A DNA stretch of 64,000 nt, taken from contig JACPWY010000072.1 of assembly GCA_016196825.1 (NCBI GenBank), positions 62,001-126,000 of the forward strand, written 5' to 3'. A program made the position numbers and the translations under genes. Shown piece by piece: positions 25,300-34,384 of this stretch. Source of the stretch: Deltaproteobacteria bacterium. GTDB taxonomy: Bacteria > Bdellovibrionota > FAC87 > UBA2466. Position 1 is the stretch's first letter, and the number at the start of each line of letters is the position of its first letter. Below the pieces are notes generated by a model. It did no database searches, was not told the origin of the DNA, and was given only the letters and a program-made list of their open reading frames with translations.

Positions 25300-26010
25300 T
25301 TGCCCCCCACTCCTAGTCGCACCCAACGAATTCCATTCTTGGATGCCGCGCGCGGCATGAGTGTTGTAATGATGGTCTTCTATCATCTCATTTGGGATAT
25401 CCACGCCTTTTGGCCCGTTCCCTATTTTCAATTCCCGCTCAAGGTCTGGCTTTTCGGCGGGGGCCTTATCGGTGGAAGCTTTCTCTTCATATCAGGGCTG
25501 GCGGCGGGGCTGACCTTTCGGTCGGGGTCGCGAGAAAAGATTCTGAAAGGGGGACTCAAGATCTTTGCGGTCGCGCTTTTGGTTTTTGCCGTTTCGATCT
25601 TCGCCTTACCCGGGAGCCCTATTTATTTCGGCATTCTCCACTGCATCGGCGCGAGCTTAATCCTTGCTTCGTTCCTCGCCGGCCGACCGAAGGCTACTTT
25701 GATCGCCTTCCTTTTGGCGATGGCGATTGGGTGGGCGACGGAGTTCATTCCGGGCCGCTCGCCGTGGGTGGCGTGGCTTGGGATGACTTATCCGGGTTTT
25801 GACACCGCCGATTACTTTCCGCTCTTTCCCTGGGGGGGCGTTCTTTGGGGTGGGCTTTTTCTTTCGGGCGCGTTTGGGGGTTGGGCCGCCCGGTTACCCC
25901 AAAACCCGCCGCACACCCTTGTGTTTTTGGGCCGCCAGTCTCTCCTTATCTACCTCCTTCACCAGCCTATTCTGGTGGGCACCGTGAACTTCCTGAAGAC
26001 TTTGTGTTAG
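25300..26010 (+). CDS. DUF1624 (heparan-alpha-glucosaminide N-acetyltransferase-like) membrane protein
   Basis: 236 residues from a TTG at 25300, the first start after the ferredoxin stop. It begins PFLDAARGMSV, the conserved opening of DUF1624 proteins, and then alternates about seven membrane helices with short loops. The FYHLIWD motif near residue 40 is a hallmark of the family. Members are thought to move acyl groups across the membrane, as in HGSNAT, but the bacterial substrate is unknown. It lies 19 bp after the ferredoxin gene. Confidence 0.82.
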   Translation: MPPTPSRTQRIPFLDAARGMSVVMMVFYHLIWDIHAFWPVPYFQFPLKVWLFGGGLIGGSFLFISGLAAGLTFRSGSREKILKGGLKIFAVALLVFAVSIFALPGSPIYFGILHCIGASLILASFLAGRPKATLIAFLLAMAIGWATEFIPGRSPWVAWLGMTYPGFDTADYFPLFPWGGVLWGGLFLSGAFGGWAARLPQNPPHTLVFLGRQSLLIYLLHQPILVGTVNFLKTLC

Positions 26011-26021
26011 CTTTGAGCCTG

Positions 26022-26038
26022 ACCCGCGGCCGGGTTTT
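26022..26038 (+). terminator. Weak hairpin after the DUF1624 gene
   Basis: ACCCG and CGGGT pair around a 4-nt CGGC loop and are followed by TTT, 11 nt after the stop. The stem is short, so termination would be partial. Confidence 0.35.
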
Positions 26039-26162
26039 GGCAGTTCTTAGCCAAAAACGCTCACTGGCGCAGTATTTACGCGCTGTGTTGACTCAAAAAT
26101 CGCGCCCCACTACTGTCAGTTTTTCAGGTTTAGGACACGTCTCGGCGGTTACGGGGAATCCT

Positions 26163-28625
26163 ATGAAGAAGTTTCTTTTGTTATTCATTTCAGTGGTTTA
26201 TTTCGCCGGCTGCTCGCAGAAGGCCATGGTGCGGGTCAAGCGCAATGAGTTTAACCTCCCCACCATAGAGGTGGTGGCGGCCAAGGATGCTCGCGAGGCG
26301 GACTACCACGTGTTCTTCCAGCAGGGCTACGAGCAGGCCACCGACCGAATGATTCAGATGGATGTTCTGCGCCGGCTCCCGACCGGACGCCTGGCCGAGC
26401 TCTTAGGCCCTCCGGCGATGGAGAAAGATGCCCTAAACTACGGTGTTGGCTTCCCTTATGCTGTCGACCGATCCTTTGAAGCCATCCAGAAATATCCCGA
26501 AGTCGTGGCTGCCCTCAACGCCTACGCCGATGGCGTGAACTCCTTCATTGACCAGATTGCGGTCCGAAAGCCGGATGTGCTTCGGATCTATCGTGATTTG
26601 GCCCGCAACGCGGATTATCGGCCTGAGCACTGGGTGGCGCGCGACTCGGTCGCAATGGCCAAGGCCATGACCTTCTTTCTATCCAGTTCCCTAGAGGAAA
26701 AGCTCCATTTCGGACTCTTTGGGGTCCTCAACTTTGGGATCGATTTCGCGACTTTGCCGGTGAGGATGGGGGAATACTTTGACACCCGTCCCATTGAGAA
26801 GACTTTCATCGTGGGCGACCGCGGGGGCCAATCGGATGTCGCGCGCCGAACACCAGCGGCCGCTTCCAAAGTCTCCAGTGACGCCTTCGCGGTCCTCAAG
26901 CACATGCCCAAAGGCTGCTTGAATCTCGGCTTTCCGTGGCCCGATTGCGCGAAGCCGGGCCCGATGGGCAGCAATAATTGGGTGGTCAGCGCCCGCTATG
27001 CGGGCACCGGGGCCAATCTTCTCGCCAATGATCCCCATCTGCCGCTCACGTTTCCGACGATGTTTTATGAAAACGCCCTCAACTCAAAACTGGCGGGGGG
27101 CACGGTATCCGTGGCGGGCCTGCATGTGCCGGGCGGACCGGGGATCATGATTGGCCACAATGGCGCGATGGGGTGGGGGTTCACAAACCTTGCGGCCGAT
27201 GTGGACGATGTTTACTTTGAAGAGCTCAGTGCCGACGGTAAGTCGGCCAAATTTGGAAACACCTGGGTGCCGCTGGAGGTAGAGACGATCGAAATCGGTG
27301 TCCGATTGGGGACGGGCGTCGTGGAACGGCGGCCGATCAATATACGTTGGGTGGTTCACACCTACGCTGGCGACCAGGCGTACCGCTCGCATCGCCGGCC
27401 CATCTTCTCTGATCACCATCCTCAGTTGAAGGATGCGCTCTATCAGATTGAGCAGTTCTCCGACATGAAATACGCCATGAGCTATCGGTGGGTTGGCTTT
27501 GAGCCGACGGTCGAAGTTGCCGCGGTCTTCAATATGAATCGGGCGCAGACGATGGAAGAGATGCGCTCGGCGATTCAGCTCTTCAGCGTGGGAACGCAGA
27601 ATATTGTGTACGCTGATAGAAAGGGAAACATCGGCTACATGGCGCACGGCCTCTTCCCGAAGCGGCGCTATCTCTCGAAGGATTATCCTCCTTTTGTGCC
27701 GGTCGTGGGCCACACCGAATGGGACTGGGACGGATACCAGGAAGAGGTGCCGGAAAGCATAAACCCCGAGAAGGGTTATGTGGTGAGCGCCAATAACGAC
27801 CCCTGGGGCTATTCGGGCGATGATCGCAATTACGAGCACTATTTGGGCTATGGATTTTCAACCGGCATTCGCGCTGCCAGAATTGAGGGCCTCATCCAGC
27901 AACGGCGTGGCAAGTTGGACGTGGAGGCGATGAAGACCATCCAATTCGATCACCACGATCTCTTGGCCGTGCGGTTTATCGAGCAGTTGAGCAAGCTCGA
28001 TCTCAAGTTAGGGGAGAAAGAGGGGGCCTACCTTTCGCTGCTGAAGAGCTGGAATGGTGACTCGAATCGCCGGCGGCATGAACCGCTCATCTGGAATCGA
28101 TTAATTCAGGCTCTTCTACGTCGACACTTTGGCGAAAAGTTCCGAGCGGGGAGTGAAAAGCTTTTCAACCTCGATCAGTTCATCCAGTCGTCAGAGGCTT
28201 TGAAAACCATGTACCACAAGATCAACGATGGCCTTGAAGGGCGGGCAACGGGCCTGGCTCTGAATAAGATCAAAGCTCTTTGGACAACCGCTTTCAGTGA
28301 TGTCTCCAAATGCGCCGATGAAGAAAATCTCGAGGGAAAGACCTGGGGCGAGGTGAGCCACATGGCCTTCACGAGTCCACTCGCCGATATCTTTCCATCG
28401 TTTGCGGCCTTTCCGATTGAGCGCGATGGGACGTTTGATACCGTGGATGTGGCGTGGGGGGCTTACGGCCCGAACTTTCGGCTCATTCTGAGACTGAGTG
28501 AGGATGGGATAAAGGGCGAGAACGTCTTGCCCGGTGGAAATTACAGTCCAACCGACACCACTAGGCTCTACCGTGAGCTTCTCATGTGGCGCGACGGCAA
28601 ATACCGGCCGCTGGTATCGTACTAA
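26163..28625 (+). CDS. Penicillin acylase-family lipoprotein (N-terminal nucleophile hydrolase)
   Basis: 820 residues from ATG 26163, which opens a lipoprotein signal peptide (FAGCS, Cys about 18); the 106 codons upstream in the same frame lie mostly in the preceding gene and are rejected. The G-SNNW motif at about 269-273 marks the usual Ntn cleavage site with Ser 270 as nucleophile, separating a small alpha subunit from a large beta subunit. Homologues hydrolyse penicillins or acyl-homoserine lactones; the substrate here is unknown. Lipidation would place it in the periplasm or outer membrane. A GGGGA site precedes the ATG. Confidence 0.92.
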   Translation: MKKFLLLFISVVYFAGCSQKAMVRVKRNEFNLPTIEVVAAKDAREADYHVFFQQGYEQATDRMIQMDVLRRLPTGRLAELLGPPAMEKDALNYGVGFPYAVDRSFEAIQKYPEVVAALNAYADGVNSFIDQIAVRKPDVLRIYRDLARNADYRPEHWVARDSVAMAKAMTFFLSSSLEEKLHFGLFGVLNFGIDFATLPVRMGEYFDTRPIEKTFIVGDRGGQSDVARRTPAAASKVSSDAFAVLKHMPKGCLNLGFPWPDCAKPGPMGSNNWVVSARYAGTGANLLANDPHLPLTFPTMFYENALNSKLAGGTVSVAGLHVPGGPGIMIGHNGAMGWGFTNLAADVDDVYFEELSADGKSAKFGNTWVPLEVETIEIGVRLGTGVVERRPINIRWVVHTYAGDQAYRSHRRPIFSDHHPQLKDALYQIEQFSDMKYAMSYRWVGFEPTVEVAAVFNMNRAQTMEEMRSAIQLFSVGTQNIVYADRKGNIGYMAHGLFPKRRYLSKDYPPFVPVVGHTEWDWDGYQEEVPESINPEKGYVVSANNDPWGYSGDDRNYEHYLGYGFSTGIRAARIEGLIQQRRGKLDVEAMKTIQFDHHDLLAVRFIEQLSKLDLKLGEKEGAYLSLLKSWNGDSNRRRHEPLIWNRLIQALLRRHFGEKFRAGSEKLFNLDQFIQSSEALKTMYHKINDGLEGRATGLALNKIKALWTTAFSDVSKCADEENLEGKTWGEVSHMAFTSPLADIFPSFAAFPIERDGTFDTVDVAWGAYGPNFRLILRLSEDGIKGENVLPGGNYSPTDTTRLYRELLMWRDGKYRPLVSY

Positions 28626-28646
28626 GAATGCCGCGATCTTCCGTGA

Positions 28647-29057
28647 CTACTTTGCTCGATTTTCGCGCACGAGTCTGTAGTGATCGTGAAGGGTGAGGTT
28701 GAACTCGGAAAGCGGGGCCACAGCCTTGCCGCGATATTGGGTCAGGCAGTGGTAGCAGATCCCGACGCTGTCCACGCCCCGAAAGATGAGATAGTCGAGA
28801 GCGGTGACCACTAGAAGAGAGATTCCGTACGTCCAGTAGGCCGACACCACACCCACAATCAAAATGCCAATACCGATGTTTCGGTTGAAGTCTTTGTGCT
28901 TGTAAAGATCGCGGCAACCGCATACCGGGCATTGTTCCAGGGATTCATTGGGGAGGAGAAAGGGAAATGGGGACCTCAGACACTCGGGGCATTGAGCCTG
29001 GAAGGAATTCACCGAAACGGTCTTTGTACAATGGGGACAACTCAAGGATACCTCCAT
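28647..29057 (-). CDS. Zinc-ribbon membrane protein of unknown function
   Basis: 136 residues from ATG 29057; the frame extends far upstream only because it overlaps the next gene. Three Cys pairs (CPHC at 7-10, CPEC at 23-26, CPVC at 43-46) form zinc ribbons, then one or two membrane segments (about 60-90) and a last pair (CYHC, about 101-104). Its start shares one base with the stop of the preceding membrane-protein gene, so both are translated together. Confidence 0.75.
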   Translation of the reverse strand: MEVSLSCPHCTKTVSVNSFQAQCPECLRSPFPFLLPNESLEQCPVCGCRDLYKHKDFNRNIGIGILIVGVVSAYWTYGISLLVVTALDYLIFRGVDSVGICYHCLTQYRGKAVAPLSEFNLTLHDHYRLVRENRAK

Positions 29058-29800
29058 CACGAAAACACCCCATGGTAGCTCAGAAGATAAAGGCTGACGA
29101 TTTCGCCGATGAGCACCATCACTACCATCACGTAAAGAAGACCAGTGGCCGATTGAGTGGAGGAGAGCTTCACGGTCTCCCAAAGAAAAAAGGACAGGAC
29201 AAGAGGAGCGATGAGGCCCCACACGTATCGCATCAATAAGAAAAGCCCCACCGTTGAGGCCATGAGCCAATTGAGGTTATGCCCACTCACGCTGGCTACG
29301 AGAAAACAGGTGGAGAACAGAAAGCGGATACCGAGCGCGACAAAGAGAAAAAGGCAGGCCTTTCGGAGTTCGGTGATGGAGAGCTTGGGTTGATTAAGGT
29401 ACCAGTGGCCCAGGCACATGGCCCCCATCGCGGCGCCGAGCATGAGCGAAGATTGTATGAGCGTGAGAACGGTCAAAAGAGAAAAGACAAGAAACACCGC
29501 TGGCGAGTCAACTGCGAAAATTTCAATGGCGATGAGAAGGGTCAGCACCAAGTGAACTCGGCTTGCGAGGATCTGCTTCTCAGCGAAATAACAAGCGAGC
29601 GTCGCGACGAGTGCTAAGGCCGCAACTAAGGCCCAATAGTTGGGGAAGAGCCACAGAGCCGGAAGAAGGAGGGGGAGGGCGCCGAGGCCATGGTACAGGA
29701 AATAGCGCCTGGTCACGGCTGGTTGGTTGATGACAAGAAAGTGGGCAAACACCCCCGCTACGAGGCACAAGATCACAAGAAAAAACAGATGAGACAACAT
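29057..29800 (-). CDS. Polytopic membrane protein of unknown function
   Basis: 247 residues with about seven to eight hydrophobic helices, short loops and few charged residues until the C-terminus. There is no recognisable motif. It is the distal part of the acyl-CoA dehydrogenase/EtfBA run, starting 11 nt after etfA, and its stop overlaps the zinc-ribbon gene. A link to acyl-CoA oxidation is possible from context only. Confidence 0.72.
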   Translation of the reverse strand: MLSHLFFLVILCLVAGVFAHFLVINQPAVTRRYFLYHGLGALPLLLPALWLFPNYWALVAALALVATLACYFAEKQILASRVHLVLTLLIAIEIFAVDSPAVFLVFSLLTVLTLIQSSLMLGAAMGAMCLGHWYLNQPKLSITELRKACLFLFVALGIRFLFSTCFLVASVSGHNLNWLMASTVGLFLLMRYVWGLIAPLVLSFFLWETVKLSSTQSATGLLYVMVVMVLIGEIVSLYLLSYHGVFS

Positions 29801-29811
29801 CTCGTTGGGCG

Positions 29812-30762
29812 CTACCCTTTGAGCTTCTTGAGCTCCGCGGTCAGAAGCGGCACGACCTCGAACAGATCGCCCACAATGCCGTAGTCCGCCTTTTGGAAAA
29901 TCGGGGCCTCGGCATCCTTATTGATGGCGACGATCACCTTTGAGGTGCGCATGCCGGCCAAGTGCTGAATCGCGCCAGAAATGCCGCAAGCGATGTAGAG
30001 CTTCGGGCTGACGGTCTTTCCGGTCTGACCGACTTGCATGGCGTGGGGAGCGTAGCCGGCATCGACCGCCGCCCGGCTCGCGCCGACGGCGGCACCGACG
30101 ACCGCGGCGCATTCGTGGAGAATCTTGAAGTTGTCCGCGCTTTTTAACGAACGACCGCCTGAGATGATGATGTCGGCTTCGGTGAGCTCGACCTTCTTCG
30201 CGGCGGAGGCAATGACCTCGGCCACTTTGGTGCGAATGGCCCCGGGTGTCGCCGCGACCCTTTCTACTGTGCCGGCGGCCGTTTTGCCCTCAGATGACAC
30301 GACATTGGGCCGCAGGGTGAACATCGCGGGGGATTTGAGAAACTCGACGCTTTTAGAGCACTTGCCGGCGAAGACTGGGCGGCGCACGGTGAGCTTGCCA
30401 CTGGCAAGGCCGAAGCTCGTGCAATCGTTGGCCACGCCCACGCCAAATTTGGCCGCGAGCCGTGGCATGAAATCCTTGCCCTGACCACCCGAAGCGATGA
30501 CCTCGGCTCCTTGGGAGGAGAGGTAGGCGTGAGCGGCGTTGGCGTATCCTTCCGTCGAATAATCTTTGAGATCGGCATGCTCGAGGACGATGATCTTGGA
30601 GGCTCCGGCCTTGGCCAGATCGCCAGTTATGGCATTCAGATCGCCACTGCCCAGAACGAGTGCAGTGACTTCCTGGCCCTGCCGGCCAAACTCCGCAACG
30701 ACCTCTGCGCTGACGCGCTTGAGCTTCCCATCTTTGTGTTCCGCAACGACGAATACTTTCAT
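29812..30762 (-). CDS. etfA: Electron transfer flavoprotein alpha subunit
   Basis: 316 residues. The N-terminal domain matches the ETF fold (VFVAEHKDGKLKRVSAE), and the C-terminal FAD-binding domain carries the typical SGGRSLKS, GQTGKTVSP and ISGAIQHLAGM motifs plus NKDAEAPIF. With EtfB it passes electrons from acyl-CoA dehydrogenase to ETF-ubiquinone oxidoreductase, which is not in this window. The gene overlaps etfB by 4 bp. Confidence 0.96.
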   Translation of the reverse strand: MKVFVVAEHKDGKLKRVSAEVVAEFGRQGQEVTALVLGSGDLNAITGDLAKAGASKIIVLEHADLKDYSTEGYANAAHAYLSSQGAEVIASGGQGKDFMPRLAAKFGVGVANDCTSFGLASGKLTVRRPVFAGKCSKSVEFLKSPAMFTLRPNVVSSEGKTAAGTVERVAATPGAIRTKVAEVIASAAKKVELTEADIIISGGRSLKSADNFKILHECAAVVGAAVGASRAAVDAGYAPHAMQVGQTGKTVSPKLYIACGISGAIQHLAGMRTSKVIVAINKDAEAPIFQKADYGIVGDLFEVVPLLTAELKKLKG

Positions 30763-31529
30763 ATGACCTTTGCCTCTTCTCGGAGCCGCTTCACAAGCTC
30801 AGCCACCTGTGCTGGGATTTCGCCCGACAACTTGATCCCCGCCTTGCGTTCGGGTGGAAGTTCATAGTCGAAATCTTTGAGAAGCGGTGAATCGCTGAGT
30901 CCGAGGTCGGAAGGGCTGTAGACCTTCACGGTTTTCTTCTTTGCCGCCATAATGCCGGGGAGGGAAGCGTAGCGAGGGGCGTTGATACCCTTTGTCATCG
31001 CGATCACACACGGTGTGTTCATGGCGATTTTATGCCGGGCCGAACCATCGACCTCTTTTTCCACTGTCACGCTCTTTCCGTCCGTTCCAAATTCCACTTT
31101 GCTCACCGTCGACGTGGAGGGCCAGTTCAGAAGCTCGGCCGTATAGGCAAATACCACACCCTGGTCGTCATCGATCGCTTGCTTACCGGAGAAGATCACG
31201 CTTCCATTCTCCTTCTTGACCACCTCAGCCACCGCCTTGGCGATGCTGACGTTGCAGCTCGTCTCCCACCTTACATGGACAGCTGTATCTGCACCCATCG
31301 CAAGGCCTGTGCGCAGTGCCTCGACCGCTCTATCGGGTCCGACCGTGACGACCGTGACCGTACCGGTCTTAAGGAAAGCCTTGGCCCGCAAGGCCTCTTC
31401 GATGGCGAATTCATCGTAAGGGCTCACAATCCACTTCACATCGTTGGTCTCGATGCCGGACTTATCGCCCTTGATGCGGATCTTGGTCTCGGTGTCAGGG
31501 ACTTGCTTGATACAGACAAAGATATTCAT
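30759..31529 (-). CDS. etfB: Electron transfer flavoprotein beta subunit
   Basis: 256 residues. It starts with NIFVCIKQVPDTETKI, the classic EtfB opening, and has the AMP-binding region (GPDRAVEALRTGLAMGADTAVHV) and the family signature near QAIDDDQG. It forms the heterodimer with EtfA. The gene sits 3 nt after the acyl-CoA dehydrogenase stop and overlaps etfA by 4 bp, so the three are co-transcribed. Confidence 0.96.
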   Translation of the reverse strand: MNIFVCIKQVPDTETKIRIKGDKSGIETNDVKWIVSPYDEFAIEEALRAKAFLKTGTVTVVTVGPDRAVEALRTGLAMGADTAVHVRWETSCNVSIAKAVAEVVKKENGSVIFSGKQAIDDDQGVVFAYTAELLNWPSTSTVSKVEFGTDGKSVTVEKEVDGSARHKIAMNTPCVIAMTKGINAPRYASLPGIMAAKKKTVKVYSPSDLGLSDSPLLKDFDYELPPERKAGIKLSGEIPAQVAELVKRLREEAKVI

Positions 31530-31532
31530 GGA

Positions 31533-32681
31533 TTAGTCTTTCAGAAGAGCACGGGAGATGACGATGCGTTGAACCTGTGAGGTGCCCTCATAGATCTGCA
31601 CGAGCTTCACATCGCGCATGATCTTCTCTACAGGGTATTCTTTCGTGTAGCCGTAGCCACCAAAGATCTGAACCGCATCGGTCGCGACCTGCATCGCCAT
31701 GTCGGCGCTGAAGCGTTTCGCATGGGCCGACATGAGATTAGCCTCGGCATGGCGCTCCTGATCGAGGAGCCAGGCCGCTTTGTGACACATGAGCCGGCCG
31801 GCCTCGATGGATGTGGCCATATCGGCGAGCATGAACTGAATGCCCTGGAAGTTGGCTATGGGCTGGTTAAATTGTTTGCGCTCCTTCGCGTATTTGATCG
31901 CGTAGTTCATCGCGGCGCGGGCAGCGCCCACTGCGCCGGCTGCGATGGGCGGTCGCGTGTGGTCGAGGGTAGTGAGCGCAATGCGAAAGCCTTCGCCGAC
32001 CTTTCCAATGAGGTGGCTCTTCGGCACACGGACATTGTCAAAGGTGATGGCGCGTGTGTCGCTCGCCCGTTGCCCCATCTTGTTCTCGGGTTTGCCGAGC
32101 GAGACACCCTTCGCGTCGGCAGGCACCACGAGACAGACGATTCCTCTGGCTTTGAGTTCCCTATTCACAGTTGCAAACACGGTGAACTGATTCGCGAAGC
32201 CGGCATTGGTGATCCACATCTTAGAGCCGTTGATCACCCAGTGGTCACCGTCCTCTTTGGCGTGGGTGGAGAGGGAACCGGCATCTGAACCCGAGCCCGG
32301 CTCGGTGAGGCAGAAGCTCGCGAGGATAGGGGATTTGAGAAACGGCGCCACAAACTGTTCGATCTGTTTGTCGGTGCCGTTCAAAAGAATCGGGTAGAGG
32401 CCGAGGTTATTGACCGAGATCGAGGTCGTCATGCCGAGGCAACCGGCGCCGAGCTCTTCGTTGATGATCACATCTTCTAAGACACCCAGCCCAAGTCCGC
32501 CGAGGTTTTGCGGAATGGCGAGATTCATGAGCCCGAGCTCCCACGCCTTCTTGATGAGCTCGTGGGGAAACTCGCCGCTTTCATCATATTTCGCGGCGAC
32601 CGGGATGATGTCATTGTCTACGAATTTCCTAACCATCTCTGCGAGCGCGAGCTGGTCGTCAGTGAGGGCAAATCCAATCAC
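31533..32681 (-). CDS. Acyl-CoA dehydrogenase
   Basis: 382 residues from a GTG preceded by AGGGAG. The three domains of short/medium-chain acyl-CoA dehydrogenases are clear: N-terminal helices, a beta domain with the flavin motif CLTEPGSGSDAGS and WITNAGFA, and the C-terminal helical domain ending near QIYEGTSQVQR, where the Glu is the catalytic base. It oxidises an acyl-CoA to the enoyl-CoA and reduces EtfBA encoded downstream. Chain-length preference cannot be told. Divergent from gpmI. Confidence 0.95.
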   Translation of the reverse strand: MIGFALTDDQLALAEMVRKFVDNDIIPVAAKYDESGEFPHELIKKAWELGLMNLAIPQNLGGLGLGVLEDVIINEELGAGCLGMTTSISVNNLGLYPILLNGTDKQIEQFVAPFLKSPILASFCLTEPGSGSDAGSLSTHAKEDGDHWVINGSKMWITNAGFANQFTVFATVNRELKARGIVCLVVPADAKGVSLGKPENKMGQRASDTRAITFDNVRVPKSHLIGKVGEGFRIALTTLDHTRPPIAAGAVGAARAAMNYAIKYAKERKQFNQPIANFQGIQFMLADMATSIEAGRLMCHKAAWLLDQERHAEANLMSAHAKRFSADMAMQVATDAVQIFGGYGYTKEYPVEKIMRDVKLVQIYEGTSQVQRIVISRALLKD

Positions 32682-32775
32682 GGTGTCTCCCTGGAGGCGG
32701 GTTTTCTAAAATCGCTTGATTCAATAAGCCGTTAAAAAATAGGCATTTAGTGTCCAATTTTCAATCTTTTCTTGC

Positions 32776-32781
32776 TAAATT
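32776..32781 (+). promoter_or_regulatory. Candidate -10 box of gpmI, 7 nt before the start codon
   Basis: TAAATT matches four consensus positions and lies 7 nt upstream of ATG 32789. There is no Shine-Dalgarno sequence, so a leaderless message is likely if this box is used. No clear -35 was found in the AT-rich stretch upstream. Confidence 0.32.
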
Positions 32782-32788
32782 ACAGTAG

Positions 32789-34309
32789 ATGCCACCGCCC
32801 GCCCCCCGTCCGCTCGTTCTGATGATCTTGGATGGATTTGGCGTGAACCCCGAAACAAAATGGAACGCCGTAGCAATCGCTCGGATGCCACACTACAGAA
32901 GGCTCCTCGAGCGTTTCCCCCACAGCACTCTCGACGCATCGGAATCCTTTGTAGGTCTGCCCAAGGGGTTTATGGGGAATTCAGAAGTGGGGCATCTGAA
33001 TATTGGCGCCGGGCGGGTGGTCTACCAGGATTTCTCTTTGATTTCGAAAGCGATTGAGGACGGGAGCTTTCTTAAGAACGCGGCTCTTTGTGAAGTGATG
33101 AATGGTTGCCGGGCGCTCCATCTGATGGGGCTTGTGTCCGACGGCGGCGTGCACAGCCACTTGAGCCATTGCCTGGCCCTCATCGATATGGCCAAGCGGC
33201 AGGGGGTGAAAAAGATCTGGATACATGCCTTCACCGACGGACGCGACACGAGCCCGACGAGTGGTTGTGGATTTGTGAAGACGATTGAAGATTACGCCAA
33301 GGCTTCGGGTGTGGCTCGGATTGCAACCATTTTAGGGCGCTTCTACGCCATGGATCGCGACAAACGGTGGGAACGCACGGAAGCGGCGTATCGCGCGATT
33401 GTGGAGGCCCGGGGACCCCGATTTGAAAAGGGCGCAGACTATGTGAAGGCGGCCTATGCGAATACTGGTGATGAATTCATCGACCCGGGGGTGGCCGCAG
33501 ATTATTCCGGCGTTCAGGAAGGGGACGGAGTCATCTTTTTTAATTTTCGCGCCGATCGCGCGAGGCAGCTGTCGCGGGCCATGACAAGCAGGGAGTTTCG
33601 GGAGTTCGAGCGGTCAAATGTGAATCTGTCTGGGTTCGTCTGCATGACGCCCTATGATTCTACTTTGGGGCTGCCGTACGCGTTTGAGAAGGCGAAGATT
33701 CGCAACACGCTCGGCGAGATTGTCGGCCAGAAGGGGTGGAAGCAACTGCGCATCGCTGAGACGGAAAAGTATGCCCATGTGACCTATTTTTTTAATGGCG
33801 GCGAGGAGAGGGAGTTTCCCGGCGAAAAACGGATCTTGGTGCCTTCGCCGCGAGATGTGAAGACATACGATCTCAAACCCGAGATGGCAGCGCGAGAGGT
33901 GACGGAAAAGCTGATGCGAGAACTGGAGAGTGGGCAATACCGATTCTTGGTCGTGAATTTCGCGAACCCCGATATGGTGGGCCACACCGGGCTGATGAAT
34001 GCCGCCGTTCGGGCGCTTGAGGTCGTGGATGAGTGTGTGGGTCGAGTGGTTGCTTGGATAGAACGTTCCGGGGCGCTGGGAATTCTGACCGCCGATCATG
34101 GCAATTGCGAGAAGATGATGGGGGATGATGGCGAGCCACTCACCTCCCACACATTATTCCCCGTCCCCTTCATCGTGATCGATCCCCTCAGAAAGCCCGA
34201 GGTGAAAGCCGGCGGGCGTCTATGCGATATCGCGCCAACTATTCTGGCCCTTTGGGGTGTTCCGCAACCGGCTGAGATGACTGGGAATTCCCTCATCGGG
34301 AGCCGATAA
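32789..34309 (+). CDS. gpmI: Cofactor-independent (2,3-bisphosphoglycerate-independent) phosphoglycerate mutase
   Basis: 506 residues. The nucleophile Ser 65 sits in GNSEVGHLN and the metal ligands in LMILDGFG (about 11-18), TADHGNCEKM (about 431-440) and GGVHSH are in place, so both phosphatase-like and transferase domains look complete. It interconverts 3- and 2-phosphoglycerate in glycolysis. The gene seems to be monocistronic, divergent from the acyl-CoA dehydrogenase operon. Confidence 0.97.
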   Translation: MPPPAPRPLVLMILDGFGVNPETKWNAVAIARMPHYRRLLERFPHSTLDASESFVGLPKGFMGNSEVGHLNIGAGRVVYQDFSLISKAIEDGSFLKNAALCEVMNGCRALHLMGLVSDGGVHSHLSHCLALIDMAKRQGVKKIWIHAFTDGRDTSPTSGCGFVKTIEDYAKASGVARIATILGRFYAMDRDKRWERTEAAYRAIVEARGPRFEKGADYVKAAYANTGDEFIDPGVAADYSGVQEGDGVIFFNFRADRARQLSRAMTSREFREFERSNVNLSGFVCMTPYDSTLGLPYAFEKAKIRNTLGEIVGQKGWKQLRIAETEKYAHVTYFFNGGEEREFPGEKRILVPSPRDVKTYDLKPEMAAREVTEKLMRELESGQYRFLVVNFANPDMVGHTGLMNAAVRALEVVDECVGRVVAWIERSGALGILTADHGNCEKMMGDDGEPLTSHTLFPVPFIVIDPLRKPEVKAGGRLCDIAPTILALWGVPQPAEMTGNSLIGSR

Positions 34310-34349
34310 CCTCCTAGGGGCCCTAACGGAAACTTTATGTGAGAGTCTA

Positions 34350-34378
34350 TTTACTGCGGTGAGCGTATTCGTTAAATC
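34350..34378 (+). promoter_or_regulatory. Weak candidate promoter of the phosphate transporter gene
   Basis: TTTACT (34350-34355), a 17-bp spacer and TAAATC (34373-34378), ending 6 nt before the GTG. Both hexamers are weak. A TAGGG-G-CCCTA dyad (34315-34325) lies upstream, just after the gpmI stop. Confidence 0.3.
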
Positions 34379-34384
34379 GTTTCC

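Noticed and set aside
25845-26162. N-terminal extension of the penicillin acylase frame by 106 codons
   Set aside because: It overlaps the DUF1624 gene in another frame and would destroy the lipoprotein signal peptide that starts at 26163.
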